From: Alphaproteobacteria bacterium
GTDB lineage: Bacteria; Bacteroidota; Bacteroidia; Bacteroidales; FEN-979
Direction of reading: 5' to 3'
Assembly (NCBI GenBank): GCA_009928665.1
Contig: SACF01000001.1
Coordinates: 1 to 64,000 of the forward strand
Length of the DNA: 64,000 nucleotides
Shown here: positions 25,513 to 36,035 of the stretch, piece after piece
Numbering within the stretch: position 1 is the stretch's first letter
Layout of the letters: every line of letters begins with the position of its first letter
Program-made: the position numbers and the translations under genes
Notes under the pieces: model-generated
What the model saw: the letters and a program-made list of their open reading frames with translations, nothing else
What the model was told of the DNA's origin: nothing
The model's database searches: none

Positions 25513-26538
25513 TTAGTTCTTCGACAGCACATGACCCTGATCATTAAGGAAAATATGACAGATTTCCCGGATGGTGTCTTCCAGGAGGCGGAATTCGAAA
25601 TTCAACGCATTACAAAGCTTTTCACTGGAGAAACGATAATTTTGTGTTGTTGCGATTGCCATCTCTTTTGTGATTTCAGGTTTGGACCCGGTTATCCATG
25701 ACCTCACCGCTTCGATCCGCCAGGCTGCCGAAGTCATCCAGGGCGATACTTTGATTGATGGGGCAGGTTTTCCCAAATACTTTGCAATCAGGCTGAAGAA
25801 ATCGAGATATGACAAACCGGCTGCCGAACAGATGAACCGCTGGCCGAAATGATTTCCATCCATCAGGCCGGTCATGGCTTTCGAGACATCGCGAACATCT
25901 ACATATACATTGGTTGCCTCAGTATAATACTTCAATCCCTCCCATACCAACCTGAACAATCCCGAATTATCCTGCCAGAAGCCGGGACCCAGGATGAAAG
26001 AGGGATTTACGATTACAGCATTCAATCCCTCTTCTATTCCCCTCCAAACCTCTCTTTCCGCTCCATATTTACTGATACTATAGACTGAATTGTCACGTGA
26101 AGGTACCCAATAGGTTTCTTCATTCGAAACGCCTCCGTTTTCGGCCACCCCCATGGTTGCAATGGAGCTTACATAACAGAATTTTCCGACATTTCGATTT
26201 AACGCAAGGTTCACCAGGTTTGCCGTTCCATCAATATTCACCTTGAGCATCGCCTTATGATCGCTCGGATAGAAGGATACTACAGCGCCTGCATGATAGA
26301 TTTCATCCACGCCCTGAACGGCATCCTCCATGGCGCCGAAATCCATCAGATCGGCACAGACCCATTCAATCCGGTTAAATAATTCTTCCGGCTGATCAAT
26401 ATAGTAGGAGAATACTTTCTTTACCATTCCGGTATCGCTGGTTTCACGCCGGATGGCACGGACCTTTTTACCGGATTTCAGCAAGTCGAGCAGTAAATGG
26501 GAACCGAGCAACCCGGTCCCTCCCGTAACGAGTATCAT
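25513..26538 (-). CDS. Extended SDR / NAD-dependent epimerase-dehydratase family protein
   Basis: The N-terminal Rossmann motif is ILVTGGTGLLGSH, which binds NAD(P), and the catalytic pair is Tyr and Lys in YSISKYG, preceded by the Ser in YVSSIA. Overall it resembles dihydroflavonol-4-reductase-like SDRs of Bacteroidota (341 residues; NPSFILGPG and the NVYVDVRDVSKAM segment). Substrate unknown; the natural reaction is oxidoreduction or epimerisation of a small molecule. Convergent with the MltF-like gene and with its own promoter box. Confidence 0.88.
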   Translation of the reverse strand: MILVTGGTGLLGSHLLLDLLKSGKKVRAIRRETSDTGMVKKVFSYYIDQPEELFNRIEWVCADLMDFGAMEDAVQGVDEIYHAGAVVSFYPSDHKAMLKVNIDGTANLVNLALNRNVGKFCYVSSIATMGVAENGGVSNEETYWVPSRDNSVYSISKYGAEREVWRGIEEGLNAVIVNPSFILGPGFWQDNSGLFRLVWEGLKYYTEATNVYVDVRDVSKAMTGLMDGNHFGQRFICSAAGLSYLDFFSLIAKYLGKPAPSIKVSPWMTSAAWRIEAVRSWITGSKPEITKEMAIATTQNYRFSSEKLCNALNFEFRLLEDTIREICHIFLNDQGHVLSKN

Positions 26539-26555
26539 GAGAAATAAATATACTG

Positions 26556-26563
26556 CAAAAGTA
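26556..26563 (-). promoter_or_regulatory. -7 box (TACTTTTG) of the SDR gene
   Basis: Minus-strand TAnnTTTG box 17 nt before the ATG at 26538; no clear -33 element. Confidence 0.5.
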
Positions 26564-26625
26564 ATAAATGAGATTCATTTTTCTTTGGAAAGAGGAACCA
26601 TCAAGTCCAATTGCATCCTGTCAGG

Positions 26626-27876
26626 TCAGGGATATTGCCTGGTTTTGAATAAGCGGTAACTTGCTATAAATGAAATTCTTGAATACTTTGATACCAAATA
26701 ATCACTTCCACCCAAAACATTTTTCCCCGAGTACCACCTGAATTCAAGACCCAGTTGCTTCCAGGAAATTCCGATACCGGCAGCCATGTTATGTTTGAAA
26801 CTCAGGGGATATTCAGTACCGTCAAACATAAATTCCGAATTAAGGTTCACGCAGACAGCCGGTACATAAAGTGCATTGATAAATCCTTTCAGGGATTTGT
26901 TGAAATGAACATAGTACCTCACCCCCACCGGAAATTCAATAAAGTGCATGCGAACAGAAAATTCCTGGTCATCGCTTGTTTCTGAGCCGGTGAAATACTG
27001 GTAGGAAGGCTCAAAAAGAAGGCTCACTTTCTGATAGGTGTAAGGAAATATCAACTCTGATTCAAGCCCGCATCGAAATCCAAACTGACCGTCAAATAAA
27101 AAATCCTGACCGGTATTGTAAGTATTCGATACACGGAACTTCGAGAAGTTTAGCCCCGGGGTGATCTTCATGTTAAAAACCGGATATTCTTTTCTCTTTT
27201 TGTTGACGTAATAAGGATTCCCTTTGACTTTATTGTATCCGGTAAAATACTCGGTAAGTTCTTTCTTTGTATATCCAAGATTTTCCACCTCTTTTTGGGA
27301 ATAGTTTTCGTTTTTCAATTCCGACCATAATTGCTGACGAAATTTGGCATTGGTTTGAATTTCGTCGGGATGGTTTCCGGATAACTTATATTTCTTAAAA
27401 ACCAGTTGCTTCACTTTCGTTTCGTTCACCCGGTAAAAAAACCGTCTGATTGAAGGTTGATCATAGTAATACAAGGAGGCATCTCCCTCAACCAGGATGA
27501 GCAGGAAAAGGTTCTGTTCACTCCAGTCAGGCTCCTTCATATCACTCGGATTGCTCTCATCTTCACTCGAAATGTCGATGTTTACTTTAACGCCCAGGAA
27601 TCTGTTGCTGCCTGCCAATCCGAACTCCCTGACATTCCCGGGAATTCCATGATGGATTTCGGATGAATCGTTTATTTTATAGTAAAACTCAACCGGCGTT
27701 CCGTTCCATTTGGGAATCTGTACCAGGCATTCGATCCGCCGGCCGGTTGTATCTGTGACATAACCTTTTTCAAAAGTTGCCTGTGCCCGGCACAGTCCGT
27801 TAATAAAACAAAACAGTAAAGTGACCGGTACCAAAAGGATACGGTTTCTGCAGAGAAGACATGAAATTGTAATCAA
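26626..27876 (-). CDS. Hypothetical protein with predicted outer-membrane barrel domain
   Basis: I do not recognise a named family. The 416-residue protein has a signal peptide (hydrophobic stretch about 12-28, cut near CRAQ), a mixed N-terminal domain (ATFEKGYVTDTTGRRIECLV ...) and, from about 230, alternating aromatic/polar strands typical of PorT-like outer-membrane beta-barrels (MKITPGLNFSKFRV, KVSLLFEPSYQYF, LGLEFRWYSGKNV, ISFIASYRLF). The N-terminal half resembles the periplasmic part of proteins often seen before such barrels in Bacteroidota. A promoter box lies 29 bp upstream, so it is probably transcribed alone. Confidence 0.7.
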   Translation of the reverse strand: MITISCLLCRNRILLVPVTLLFCFINGLCRAQATFEKGYVTDTTGRRIECLVQIPKWNGTPVEFYYKINDSSEIHHGIPGNVREFGLAGSNRFLGVKVNIDISSEDESNPSDMKEPDWSEQNLFLLILVEGDASLYYYDQPSIRRFFYRVNETKVKQLVFKKYKLSGNHPDEIQTNAKFRQQLWSELKNENYSQKEVENLGYTKKELTEYFTGYNKVKGNPYYVNKKRKEYPVFNMKITPGLNFSKFRVSNTYNTGQDFLFDGQFGFRCGLESELIFPYTYQKVSLLFEPSYQYFTGSETSDDQEFSVRMHFIEFPVGVRYYVHFNKSLKGFINALYVPAVCVNLNSEFMFDGTEYPLSFKHNMAAGIGISWKQLGLEFRWYSGKNVLGGSDYLVSKYSRISFIASYRLFKTRQYP

Positions 27877-27905
27877 AGTGACTGGGTTTTTAAATTTACA
27901 GGCAA

Positions 27906-27913
27906 CAAATATA
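27906..27913 (-). promoter_or_regulatory. -7 box (TATATTTG) of the barrel protein
   Basis: Minus-strand TAnnTTTG box 29 nt before the start at 27876, in the short gap after pbpC. Confidence 0.4.
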
Positions 27914-27952
27914 TAAAGATTTTATATCAAACTTTCTTTTATATGATTCGAT

Positions 27953-30397
27953 CTATAATTTTCGCTGATCTCTTTGGTCGTCCTTTTTTTGTATCACAAA
28001 GAATTTTATGGAAATGACCTCTCCGTTTTGCCCGGTCAGGGTAAGCCTGTGCCATCCCGGCGCCGGGGCCAGCGTCATTTGATGGGGTGCGGAGGTACTT
28101 CCCGAAAAACGGCCATCCACATCCCAGAAAACCCGTGAAGAAAGATCCCTATGGGCCACTTTGACCACGATACTTCCGGGCTTTCCGTCGAGATCAACCG
28201 GAATGTATACTTTGCTGTTATTCCTGGGATAGATGAAAGCCATATTTTTTCTTGAATCGGTTGCTGCGCAATCACTTCTGAAGGGTGGCAGCATTTTGTA
28301 AAACGGATTCCTGCTTTTAAAGTACCATTCCTCGACAGGCGGTAAAATGAACCATGGCATATGCTGCATTTCATCTGATAATTCGCAGCGGGAATTGACC
28401 TGCCAGGTTCCTGTTTTATCAAGATGTACCATTTGATGATAGGGACATGGCGGCGTCTTTAATCCGGCCTTTGGAACCCAGATGGTATCGATAACATCGC
28501 AAACCGTCGAAGGTCTGTGACCACTGTTATGGCAAACCGGAATATATTCGAGGGCGCTGTCGGGTCTCGAAAACCAGGAGGTGGGCGGCAGAATTTTAAA
28601 AATATCGAATAATACCGGCGCAGCAGTACCGACTCCGGTCAGCCCGGGCCGTCCTTCTCCCGAAGCATTTCCGGCCCAAACTGCAATAACGTACTCCGGG
28701 GTCACGCCGATGGACCAGGCATCCCGGTTCCCAAAACTGGTTCCGGTTTTCCAGGCGACTTTCCCCGATGATGAAAAGTGTTTCCATTGCCCCTCCTCAT
28801 CAGGCCGTGACACTTCGACCATGGCTTCGAATGTCAGCCAGATTGAACCGGGATCCAGCCAGGAATCCAAATCCCTGCCGGTCATCCGGGTGCCTGAGGC
28901 AGAATTGATGTACTTTGGCGCAAAAAAATCAGACTTTGAACAGGTCATGTCCTTGTTGAAACGGTTCAAGGTCCGGGCCATGGAAGCATAGATCCCGGCT
29001 AAATCCCATAAGGTCGCTTCGGCGCCGCCCAGTATCAGCGCCAATCCGTAATGACCTGCCGGCCGGGTCAACGTTTTCATTCCCAAATTACGCAAGAGGG
29101 CATAGAATTGCTCATAGCCATATGTTTGCAACATTTTCACTGCCGGAATATTAAGCGAACGGGATAAAGCCATTTTTGCAGCAACAGCGCCATCATAAGT
29201 GAGGTTATAATTTTCGGGGACAAACCCTCCGATCTGTGTCGGAATATCGGGAACAAGCGTATTGGGCAGAAGCAGCCCGTCGTTCAGCATGGCAGCATAC
29301 AAAAAGGGTTTTAAAATACTGCCGGTGCTTCGGGGCGCCACAACCAGATCGACCTGATGACCATGTTCTTTTCCCGATCCATGCTGAAGATTTCCGCAAT
29401 ATGCGAGAACATTTCCGGTCCTTACCTCTACAATCAACGCTGCAGCATTGTAAATAAAATTTGATTTCATGCGCTGACTGTTGATCTCCAGAATATTGAC
29501 AACGCGTTCCTGAAGGGCACGATCGATGGTGGTGACTGATTTTTCACCTTTGTGCCCCTCTTTTACAGCCCTGTCAAGTAAATGGGGCGCCCATTGCGGG
29601 ATAGGATATGGCTTCACCGGCAAAGACTCACTTTTCGCCAGGGTACAGGTCGATGCATCGATGATTCCCTGCTGGTATAATTTGTCGAGTAATCCGTTTC
29701 GTTTTGTGAGCAACTGACCGGGATTCCGGCCCGGGTAAATGAGCCCCGGACTATTGGGCAAAACGGCCAATGTGGCAGCTTCAGCCCAGGATAGATTTCC
29801 CGGATCCACTCCGAAATACCTCCAGGATGCCGCTTCAAGACCCACGATATTTCCTCCGAAAGGTGCATGAGAACAATAGAGACTGAGGATCTTCTGTTTA
29901 TTGTAAGTGAATTCCAGTCTGAAGGCCAATAATGTCTCCAGCGCTTTTTGAAACAGGGTGCGATCCTTCTTTTTTCTTGCAAGTCTGATGACCTGCATGG
30001 ACAAGGTACTTCCCCCACTGACAATCTTATGATACTTAACATTCAGATAGACCGCTCTGATAATCGCCAGGGGATTTATTCCCGGATGATAGTAGAAATA
30101 ACGATCCTCATAATGAAGAATGGCCTGTTTGAATTTTTCAGGTATTGAATCCCGATCCGGAAATCGCCATTGCTGGTCTCCGGAAATTTTTGCACCTAAC
30201 AGTAATCCTTGTCTGTCAAGGAGAACCGTTGATGTATCATCCCGAAATAATGGCCGGGGAAGGATCAGGAAGAAGAGGAGGAAAAGCAGGGCAAGACCCA
30301 AAATGATCAGCATCCTGAAAATCTTCCGACGCCTTTCCCGTGTCGGTTGACACAGACTAAGCCTCGAAGGCATAAACGGATTTGGAGGAACATCCAT
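27953..30397 (-). CDS. pbpC: Penicillin-binding protein 1C PbpC
   Basis: Bifunctional peptidoglycan synthase. After a membrane helix (about 28-47) comes the GT51 glycosyltransferase with catalytic Glu97 in HYEDRYFYYHPG, then the transpeptidase with Ser360-I-L-K363, Ser414-L-N416 and Lys550-T-G-T, and a C-terminal BiPBP_C domain. ILSLYCSHAPFGGN is the PbpC form of the GT51 motif. I use the ATG at 30397 (814 residues), 16 bp after the A2M stop; the longest frame from 30490 would overlap A2M by 77 bp. Last gene of the transglutaminase-A2M-pbpC operon. Confidence 0.95.
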   Translation of the reverse strand: MDVPPNPFMPSRLSLCQPTRERRRKIFRMLIILGLALLFLLFFLILPRPLFRDDTSTVLLDRQGLLLGAKISGDQQWRFPDRDSIPEKFKQAILHYEDRYFYYHPGINPLAIIRAVYLNVKYHKIVSGGSTLSMQVIRLARKKKDRTLFQKALETLLAFRLEFTYNKQKILSLYCSHAPFGGNIVGLEAASWRYFGVDPGNLSWAEAATLAVLPNSPGLIYPGRNPGQLLTKRNGLLDKLYQQGIIDASTCTLAKSESLPVKPYPIPQWAPHLLDRAVKEGHKGEKSVTTIDRALQERVVNILEINSQRMKSNFIYNAAALIVEVRTGNVLAYCGNLQHGSGKEHGHQVDLVVAPRSTGSILKPFLYAAMLNDGLLLPNTLVPDIPTQIGGFVPENYNLTYDGAVAAKMALSRSLNIPAVKMLQTYGYEQFYALLRNLGMKTLTRPAGHYGLALILGGAEATLWDLAGIYASMARTLNRFNKDMTCSKSDFFAPKYINSASGTRMTGRDLDSWLDPGSIWLTFEAMVEVSRPDEEGQWKHFSSSGKVAWKTGTSFGNRDAWSIGVTPEYVIAVWAGNASGEGRPGLTGVGTAAPVLFDIFKILPPTSWFSRPDSALEYIPVCHNSGHRPSTVCDVIDTIWVPKAGLKTPPCPYHQMVHLDKTGTWQVNSRCELSDEMQHMPWFILPPVEEWYFKSRNPFYKMLPPFRSDCAATDSRKNMAFIYPRNNSKVYIPVDLDGKPGSIVVKVAHRDLSSRVFWDVDGRFSGSTSAPHQMTLAPAPGWHRLTLTGQNGEVISIKFFVIQKKDDQRDQRKL

Positions 30398-30413
30398 GAA
30401 GCAACGGGTTCGG

Positions 30414-33400
30414 TCACTTCTGAACTGCAACAACCTCAATCCACCTTCCGGGAACCCGTGCATTGATACTTTGGTCGTACATTGCTTCACAGGTTGTAGC
30501 AGGAAGGTAAAATCTTCCGCAATAAGCTGTTATGACCAAAATTCTAAAGGTTTTCGTCTGCATTGGTTCCAGATCAAAAAACAGGTTCACGCGGTCGTCG
30601 CGGAAGTCCTGATACGTAAAAGTACCGGAATTGGTCAGCGTTTCGGCAAATTCACTGTTACGCGAATTGATAACTTCCCATCCAGAAGGCATCCGGAACG
30701 AAAGCGCCAGTTGCTGGTATGCGCTTCTCATACCCGGATGGGTCACCTTTATTTCAACAACGAAATTCGTACTCTGAGGCAGGGCGTCAACGCGAATCCG
30801 ATCTCCCTTGAGATTCTTGGTATCAATCTGCAACTTCAGATCATTGGCTGCCGCCGACTGACCCCCGAATGGCTGTATTCCCGATAAAATCAATCTGGAA
30901 TAAAGCGTGTTTTTCCCTGAATTGGTGACTTTAATCTTGTCGTTCATGTTTATCGTGGAATTCATTTTTCTGGAAATGAGCTCTTTTTTTGAAGTCACTT
31001 TTTCTTCCGGATTATTGTTTTGTTTGATGGAGGCGCTGATTCCACTGCCCGATGATCCTGCAGAATATTTCATTATCGCGACCAGTGCAAAAGAGGTAGT
31101 CTGGGTCGAGTACCAGTTAGTTCCTGCAAGAGCGGCAGAAAGCTCCCGGATTAGAAGAGCCGCACGGGTTTTCATTTTCAATCCCGACAGTGTCTCGGCC
31201 ATAATGGCTTTGTCACGAAGATCGGAACCATAGGTGTTCGACATCTCCTGATAAGGCCGGATTGCAGGGGTAACTGTTCCTATCAACTGACGGGCCACTT
31301 CATCCCGGCCGGCGAGGTGATAGGCAGCGGCAAGCTGCCATCGGGCGGCAACCGAGATGTTTTTTCGCTCCATTAAACGGTTCATCGCCCCAAGTTCCGG
31401 CACTCTCGCAAGAGCCAGGGTAAATAACCGGTAAGCCTGTGCCAGGTCATTGTTGAAGAATCCTTCATTAAAACTCCACGAAATAGCCTTTTGACGCTGA
31501 AACTCCTTCCAGAAACTTACCAGGTTCACCGGCACCGAATATCCTTTTTGTTCAGCCTCCAGCATGAAATGTCCCGCGTAACTGGTGGCCCAATCATCGG
31601 CGTAGGCCGCACCCGGCCAAAGGCCCATTCCGCCTGAACCAACCTGAAAAGATTTCATCCTTTGAATGGTTCGGGTTATATTTTGTGTTATTTCTGCTTT
31701 CGAATGATCGGAAATTTCGACGACATCCTGCAGGTATAATTGCGGAAATGCCATTGAAGTGATTTGTTCCAGGCATCCAAAGGGATACACAATCAGACTG
31801 TTTAACCTGCTTTCTATATTCAGTGATGGTATGGATGCAAGCTCAAGGGTCCCACGGTTGGTTCCGGCCATTCCGACAGGCATGACAGTGTAGACCCAGG
31901 ACGCACCGGGTTGAAGCGCTTTTTCATCGATATTGGTGACAAGTGGATTGGGATTTCGTACATCAATTTCGATGGTGTGTTCTGCTTTTTCACCACCACT
32001 GTAAGCAATGATCTGTATTTTTCCGGTTCCTATACGTTGTTTGACATTCAGATCAAAGGTAACAATTTGATCTCCTGTATTTTGAAACACCAGTTGTTTT
32101 GCAGAACTACCAGCGATAGTGAAATAATCGTTAACGGAGACCTCAATCCTGACATTCTTCACAGATCGTTCCATAGCAAACACGGTTACTGGAAGTCGGA
32201 CTTTCTCCCCGGGGCCAAGAACTCTGGGAAGGGTTCCCAAAACCATGAGCGGTTTTTTTACAGTCGCTGTTTTCTCCTCTTTTCCATAATTGCCATTCTG
32301 GCCTCCGACCACCATAACCCTTACAGAGCCTATGTACTCCGGCATCCGGAAAGTGGTTGATCGCTGTTGTCCTTTTTTTAATTCGAACGGGCCGAAAAAT
32401 CGCACCATGGGTTTAAACCGGTTGGCCTTTAAACTGCCTCTGATCTCATTCTCCTGATCCCCGCCAATACTAAGAATCCGCTGTAATTCTCCTGTAAAGG
32501 CGCCCATAACCTGGTCATACAGATCCCACGTTTTCACGCCCAGCGCTTCGCGTGCATAAAAAACGCTCCAAGGATCGGGTGTTTTAAAACGTGTCAGATC
32601 CAGTAACCCTTCGTCCACTATGGCCATGGTGTATGTCATCGCCTTTCCCGACGATTCCCTCACTCCAATGGTGATCTCCTTGCCGGGGGCCCATCCCTTT
32701 GGCATCGTGATTACCGGTTTGATATGTGTTTCAGGATTTTCGACAAATACCGGCACGACGCCGTAAAGCCTGACCGGTAAATCATTTTTTGTCTGGGCAT
32801 GCGGCTGAATGAGGGTGACGCTGGCATAACAGTTGGGAACCATATTTTCGGCCGCCTGAAAATCAACAGAAGTCGATCCCCGGTGGGTGGTAGTCCAGAA
32901 TGACTGCAGTATCTTTGAACCCGTCTCAATCGTTATCAGCGCTTTCCCTTCAGGAGTCGAAGGAATGATAAGTTTTACTTTCTCACCGGGCCTGTATTTG
33001 CTTTTTTCCGTTGTCAGGGTGATCATTGAAGCTGCCTGTTTTTCACCACCCGGCATTCTGAAATAGCCGGGCCAGTCAATGTAAACGATTTTCCCCGCTG
33101 AATGTTCCGACTTCATATCCGTGACTTTTATCAGGTACCGCCCCCAATCATCGTACCCGATCCTTAAGGTATATGCCGCCTTACCCTGAACCACAGGAAT
33201 CAGTTCCACATTCGAGGGCTTGAGATAATCGGTCGATATGAAATTGGCTGCTCCCTCTTCGGTATTATCCCACCACCAACGCCATTCCAATTTGTAAAGT
33301 TCAAGTTTCAATTGACCTGCAGGAACCTCTTCACCCCGCGCGGTGACATTGATCAGTTGAATTGTGTACTCTTTATCTGTCAGCAGGTTGCGGTCAGTAT

Positions 33401-35984
33401 TGTTAGCGGGAACCCGGAGTCCGGCATACGTCTGATAAGGATAAAAGGGAATGGTAAAACGATCGACACTGAAATCGCCTCCCTCTTCGAAGACCATGGT
33501 TTCAAAAGAAGCGCGCAGGGCTCCGGGTGCGATACCTTTTAACTGGATCTTCGGTGTGATCAGGGTCTTCCCGTCTTGATCCAGATTCCCATCAAAAACG
33601 GTGACATTTTCGGCAGCAAATCCTGAAGCAGGATTGTCGAACATATAATCCGGATATTTTTTAAAGAAAGTAACCGATTTGGTCAGGGTGAGCATCACCT
33701 TTGCTTTTAAATTGCCTGCGTTCATCCCCGTCAGCCATTCTGCTTTCAGGATTGCCGGCCTGATCTGATCTTTAATAAGATAATCCGTCGAAAAATCAAA
33801 ATGGATCTTCAACCGGTTGGGCTTTATGGTTTCGATCTTCAGCGTTTTCTGAAACTCCAGCCCTCCTGCGTTAACCCGGGCAAGCCAGTTTCCAGTCGGC
33901 GCATCGGGTGAAGTCGCAACACTGAAGTTGTAAAAACCATTCAACGACCGGGTTTTCACCATTCGGTTCATCAATTGTCCTGAAGGATTTATCAGGGAGA
34001 ACCCGATTGGATGGTCAGCCGGTAAATTGTGATTTTTATCTTCCAGAATGAAAGTAAGGTATATGGAATCGCCCGGCCTCCATACCCCGCGTTCACCATA
34101 AATAAATCCTTTAATCCCTTTTTGAACGGGCTCCCCCTGCACATCGAACATGCTCAACGACAATGTATTCCCATCAGTCAGTTTTAAATAACCGGTTTGC
34201 CTGCCCTGCTTTGCGACTAAAACGAATGGTTTCTGTTTCAGGGTAATGACTGCCATCCCTTTACCGTCAGTTTTGATCTTTCCCAGTGATTGAAGCTGAA
34301 AATTAAAAAATTCTGTTTCGACAGCCGACAAGGGTTTGGTACTGAGGAGATCTGTAATGAAAATATGATACCTGCCATCATCGGTTGCTTTTGCAATAAT
34401 TCCGATATCTGAAGCGATTACATTCCTGCTGATGGTACGGTTAAAATAATAGGAAGGTTTGCAGGGGTTTTCCCGTTCTTCCCATCTGTAATTTCTCCAT
34501 CCGCCATCGGCATAGTCATCGTCATAATAATTGCTGTAATACCCCCAGTCCTTTTCATTTTCCTTCCTGGTATCGGCAATCGTAACAAGGTTTTCAGGAT
34601 AGCGGTCCGATACCGTGGAATCGCTGCATGAATAGGTCGAATATCCTTCCCTGAAACCCAGAATAACCGAATAAATCGCTCCAGGTGTAGTCTTCAGGAA
34701 ATTACTCAGATCTATCGAGAATCTGTTCCATTTACTGTAATCGGTGACTCCGCTCAGGGGCATTGTCTTCTTCAGTACAATTCTGCCCACCCGGGCCAGT
34801 TCACTGTTTGTACCAGGCTCATTAATCTGTAGGAACTGAAGGATATTTTTTTCAAATATTTCGATTATCTTAATATCAACAGCCTTTAGATTGACTGCCT
34901 CGAAAGGAAGCAACATTCCGTTGGAACTGGGCATAATGGTTCCATCACCGATGAATCGTATACCCGGTTTCACGCTTTCCAGGACAACTTCTGATACGAT
35001 TTCCTTTCCTAATAGTTTTTGATCAAAGTTTTTAATTGTTGGTTCCAGAATAAGGCGGACTTTCGTATCATTTGTTTCGGGAAGATAAATCCATAAAATA
35101 TTGTCCTCCACTGAATAACGCAAATCAGAATATTTTCCGACACGGAACAATCCCTCGAGGTTTTGTTCCCGGTTCAACGGATCGGAAAACCTGATCTTAA
35201 GTGTTTGCTGCGTGTTCTCCACACTCTGGATTCCCATCATTTTAAAATCACCCAGAGCCGGAATTTCCACTTCAACAGATCCTTCCGATTCAGAACCGAT
35301 TGATGATCCGTTCCAAGACACTTTTAACGATCCGGCTTTATTTTCTCTGATTAAGGAATCGACCTTAAAATGATGAATTTTATTGCTTTCGTTATGTGTC
35401 CATGAGACCGGCAATTTCTTCCCTCCCTGTTTTACTTCAAGCACCGTTTCGATAAGATGGTTTTCGGCGAGATCGCTTGTCATTAAAATCCCGGTAAGAA
35501 ATTCACGACTCCGGTCAGCGTTGTGATAGGGTTTATGATTGTCGATCCCAACAGAAATTACCTGATCCATGACCCGAAAGTCAAAAATCATGGTTTGCAG
35601 AGAATCAGGAACCGGTAGAATTTTAGAAAGATAAAATTCAGCACGGTAGGTACTCCCCTGGGGCAGTGGTTCATCGGGCAGAAATTCCAGGGTACGGCTG
35701 TCGCTCCAGTAAATTTTCCCCGAAATGGAGGGCTTGAAGGCCATTAACTTCTCTTTAACGGGTATGTGAAAAGTGGCTGTATCCGCAAAATCATCGGTTA
35801 GTCGGACTTTTATAACTGCCCTGCAGGATATTATTCCTGATGTGTATGCCTGGACATATTGACCAAACGCCGGATTAACCCTGACAAAGGTACCGGCGAC
35901 AGGTTTTAGCAAGGCCAGCGTCACTGAAAGTGAAATAACCAGTACTGACGCTATGATTAAAAGGATTAGATGTAACTTTTTCAT
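30414..35984 (-). CDS. Bacterial alpha-2-macroglobulin family protein (thioester-containing)
   Basis: An 1856-residue envelope protein with an N-terminal membrane anchor (about 5-26), a long series of macroglobulin-like domains, and the complement-like alpha/alpha toroid. The thioester motif is intact: Cys1404 in GCLEQ. Upstream features include the MG-domain run GYLKLTDGNTLSLSMFDVQG and the strand GFIYGERGVWRPGDSIYLTF, both typical of the long bacterial (YfhM-type) form. Such proteins trap proteases through bait-region cleavage and covalent thioester capture. Pairing with pbpC is conserved in many bacteria and is read as trap plus cell-wall repair. Confidence 0.95.
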   Translation of the reverse strand: MKKLHLILLIIASVLVISLSVTLALLKPVAGTFVRVNPAFGQYVQAYTSGIISCRAVIKVRLTDDFADTATFHIPVKEKLMAFKPSISGKIYWSDSRTLEFLPDEPLPQGSTYRAEFYLSKILPVPDSLQTMIFDFRVMDQVISVGIDNHKPYHNADRSREFLTGILMTSDLAENHLIETVLEVKQGGKKLPVSWTHNESNKIHHFKVDSLIRENKAGSLKVSWNGSSIGSESEGSVEVEIPALGDFKMMGIQSVENTQQTLKIRFSDPLNREQNLEGLFRVGKYSDLRYSVEDNILWIYLPETNDTKVRLILEPTIKNFDQKLLGKEIVSEVVLESVKPGIRFIGDGTIMPSSNGMLLPFEAVNLKAVDIKIIEIFEKNILQFLQINEPGTNSELARVGRIVLKKTMPLSGVTDYSKWNRFSIDLSNFLKTTPGAIYSVILGFREGYSTYSCSDSTVSDRYPENLVTIADTRKENEKDWGYYSNYYDDDYADGGWRNYRWEERENPCKPSYYFNRTISRNVIASDIGIIAKATDDGRYHIFITDLLSTKPLSAVETEFFNFQLQSLGKIKTDGKGMAVITLKQKPFVLVAKQGRQTGYLKLTDGNTLSLSMFDVQGEPVQKGIKGFIYGERGVWRPGDSIYLTFILEDKNHNLPADHPIGFSLINPSGQLMNRMVKTRSLNGFYNFSVATSPDAPTGNWLARVNAGGLEFQKTLKIETIKPNRLKIHFDFSTDYLIKDQIRPAILKAEWLTGMNAGNLKAKVMLTLTKSVTFFKKYPDYMFDNPASGFAAENVTVFDGNLDQDGKTLITPKIQLKGIAPGALRASFETMVFEEGGDFSVDRFTIPFYPYQTYAGLRVPANNTDRNLLTDKEYTIQLINVTARGEEVPAGQLKLELYKLEWRWWWDNTEEGAANFISTDYLKPSNVELIPVVQGKAAYTLRIGYDDWGRYLIKVTDMKSEHSAGKIVYIDWPGYFRMPGGEKQAASMITLTTEKSKYRPGEKVKLIIPSTPEGKALITIETGSKILQSFWTTTHRGSTSVDFQAAENMVPNCYASVTLIQPHAQTKNDLPVRLYGVVPVFVENPETHIKPVITMPKGWAPGKEITIGVRESSGKAMTYTMAIVDEGLLDLTRFKTPDPWSVFYAREALGVKTWDLYDQVMGAFTGELQRILSIGGDQENEIRGSLKANRFKPMVRFFGPFELKKGQQRSTTFRMPEYIGSVRVMVVGGQNGNYGKEEKTATVKKPLMVLGTLPRVLGPGEKVRLPVTVFAMERSVKNVRIEVSVNDYFTIAGSSAKQLVFQNTGDQIVTFDLNVKQRIGTGKIQIIAYSGGEKAEHTIEIDVRNPNPLVTNIDEKALQPGASWVYTVMPVGMAGTNRGTLELASIPSLNIESRLNSLIVYPFGCLEQITSMAFPQLYLQDVVEISDHSKAEITQNITRTIQRMKSFQVGSGGMGLWPGAAYADDWATSYAGHFMLEAEQKGYSVPVNLVSFWKEFQRQKAISWSFNEGFFNNDLAQAYRLFTLALARVPELGAMNRLMERKNISVAARWQLAAAYHLAGRDEVARQLIGTVTPAIRPYQEMSNTYGSDLRDKAIMAETLSGLKMKTRAALLIRELSAALAGTNWYSTQTTSFALVAIMKYSAGSSGSGISASIKQNNNPEEKVTSKKELISRKMNSTINMNDKIKVTNSGKNTLYSRLILSGIQPFGGQSAAANDLKLQIDTKNLKGDRIRVDALPQSTNFVVEIKVTHPGMRSAYQQLALSFRMPSGWEVINSRNSEFAETLTNSGTFTYQDFRDDRVNLFFDLEPMQTKTFRILVITAYCGRFYLPATTCEAMYDQSINARVPGRWIEVVAVQK

Positions 35985-36035
35985 TTGTACCTGTTTTGAT
36001 TACAATAGTCAGATGGATCCGATATTCAGGAAAAA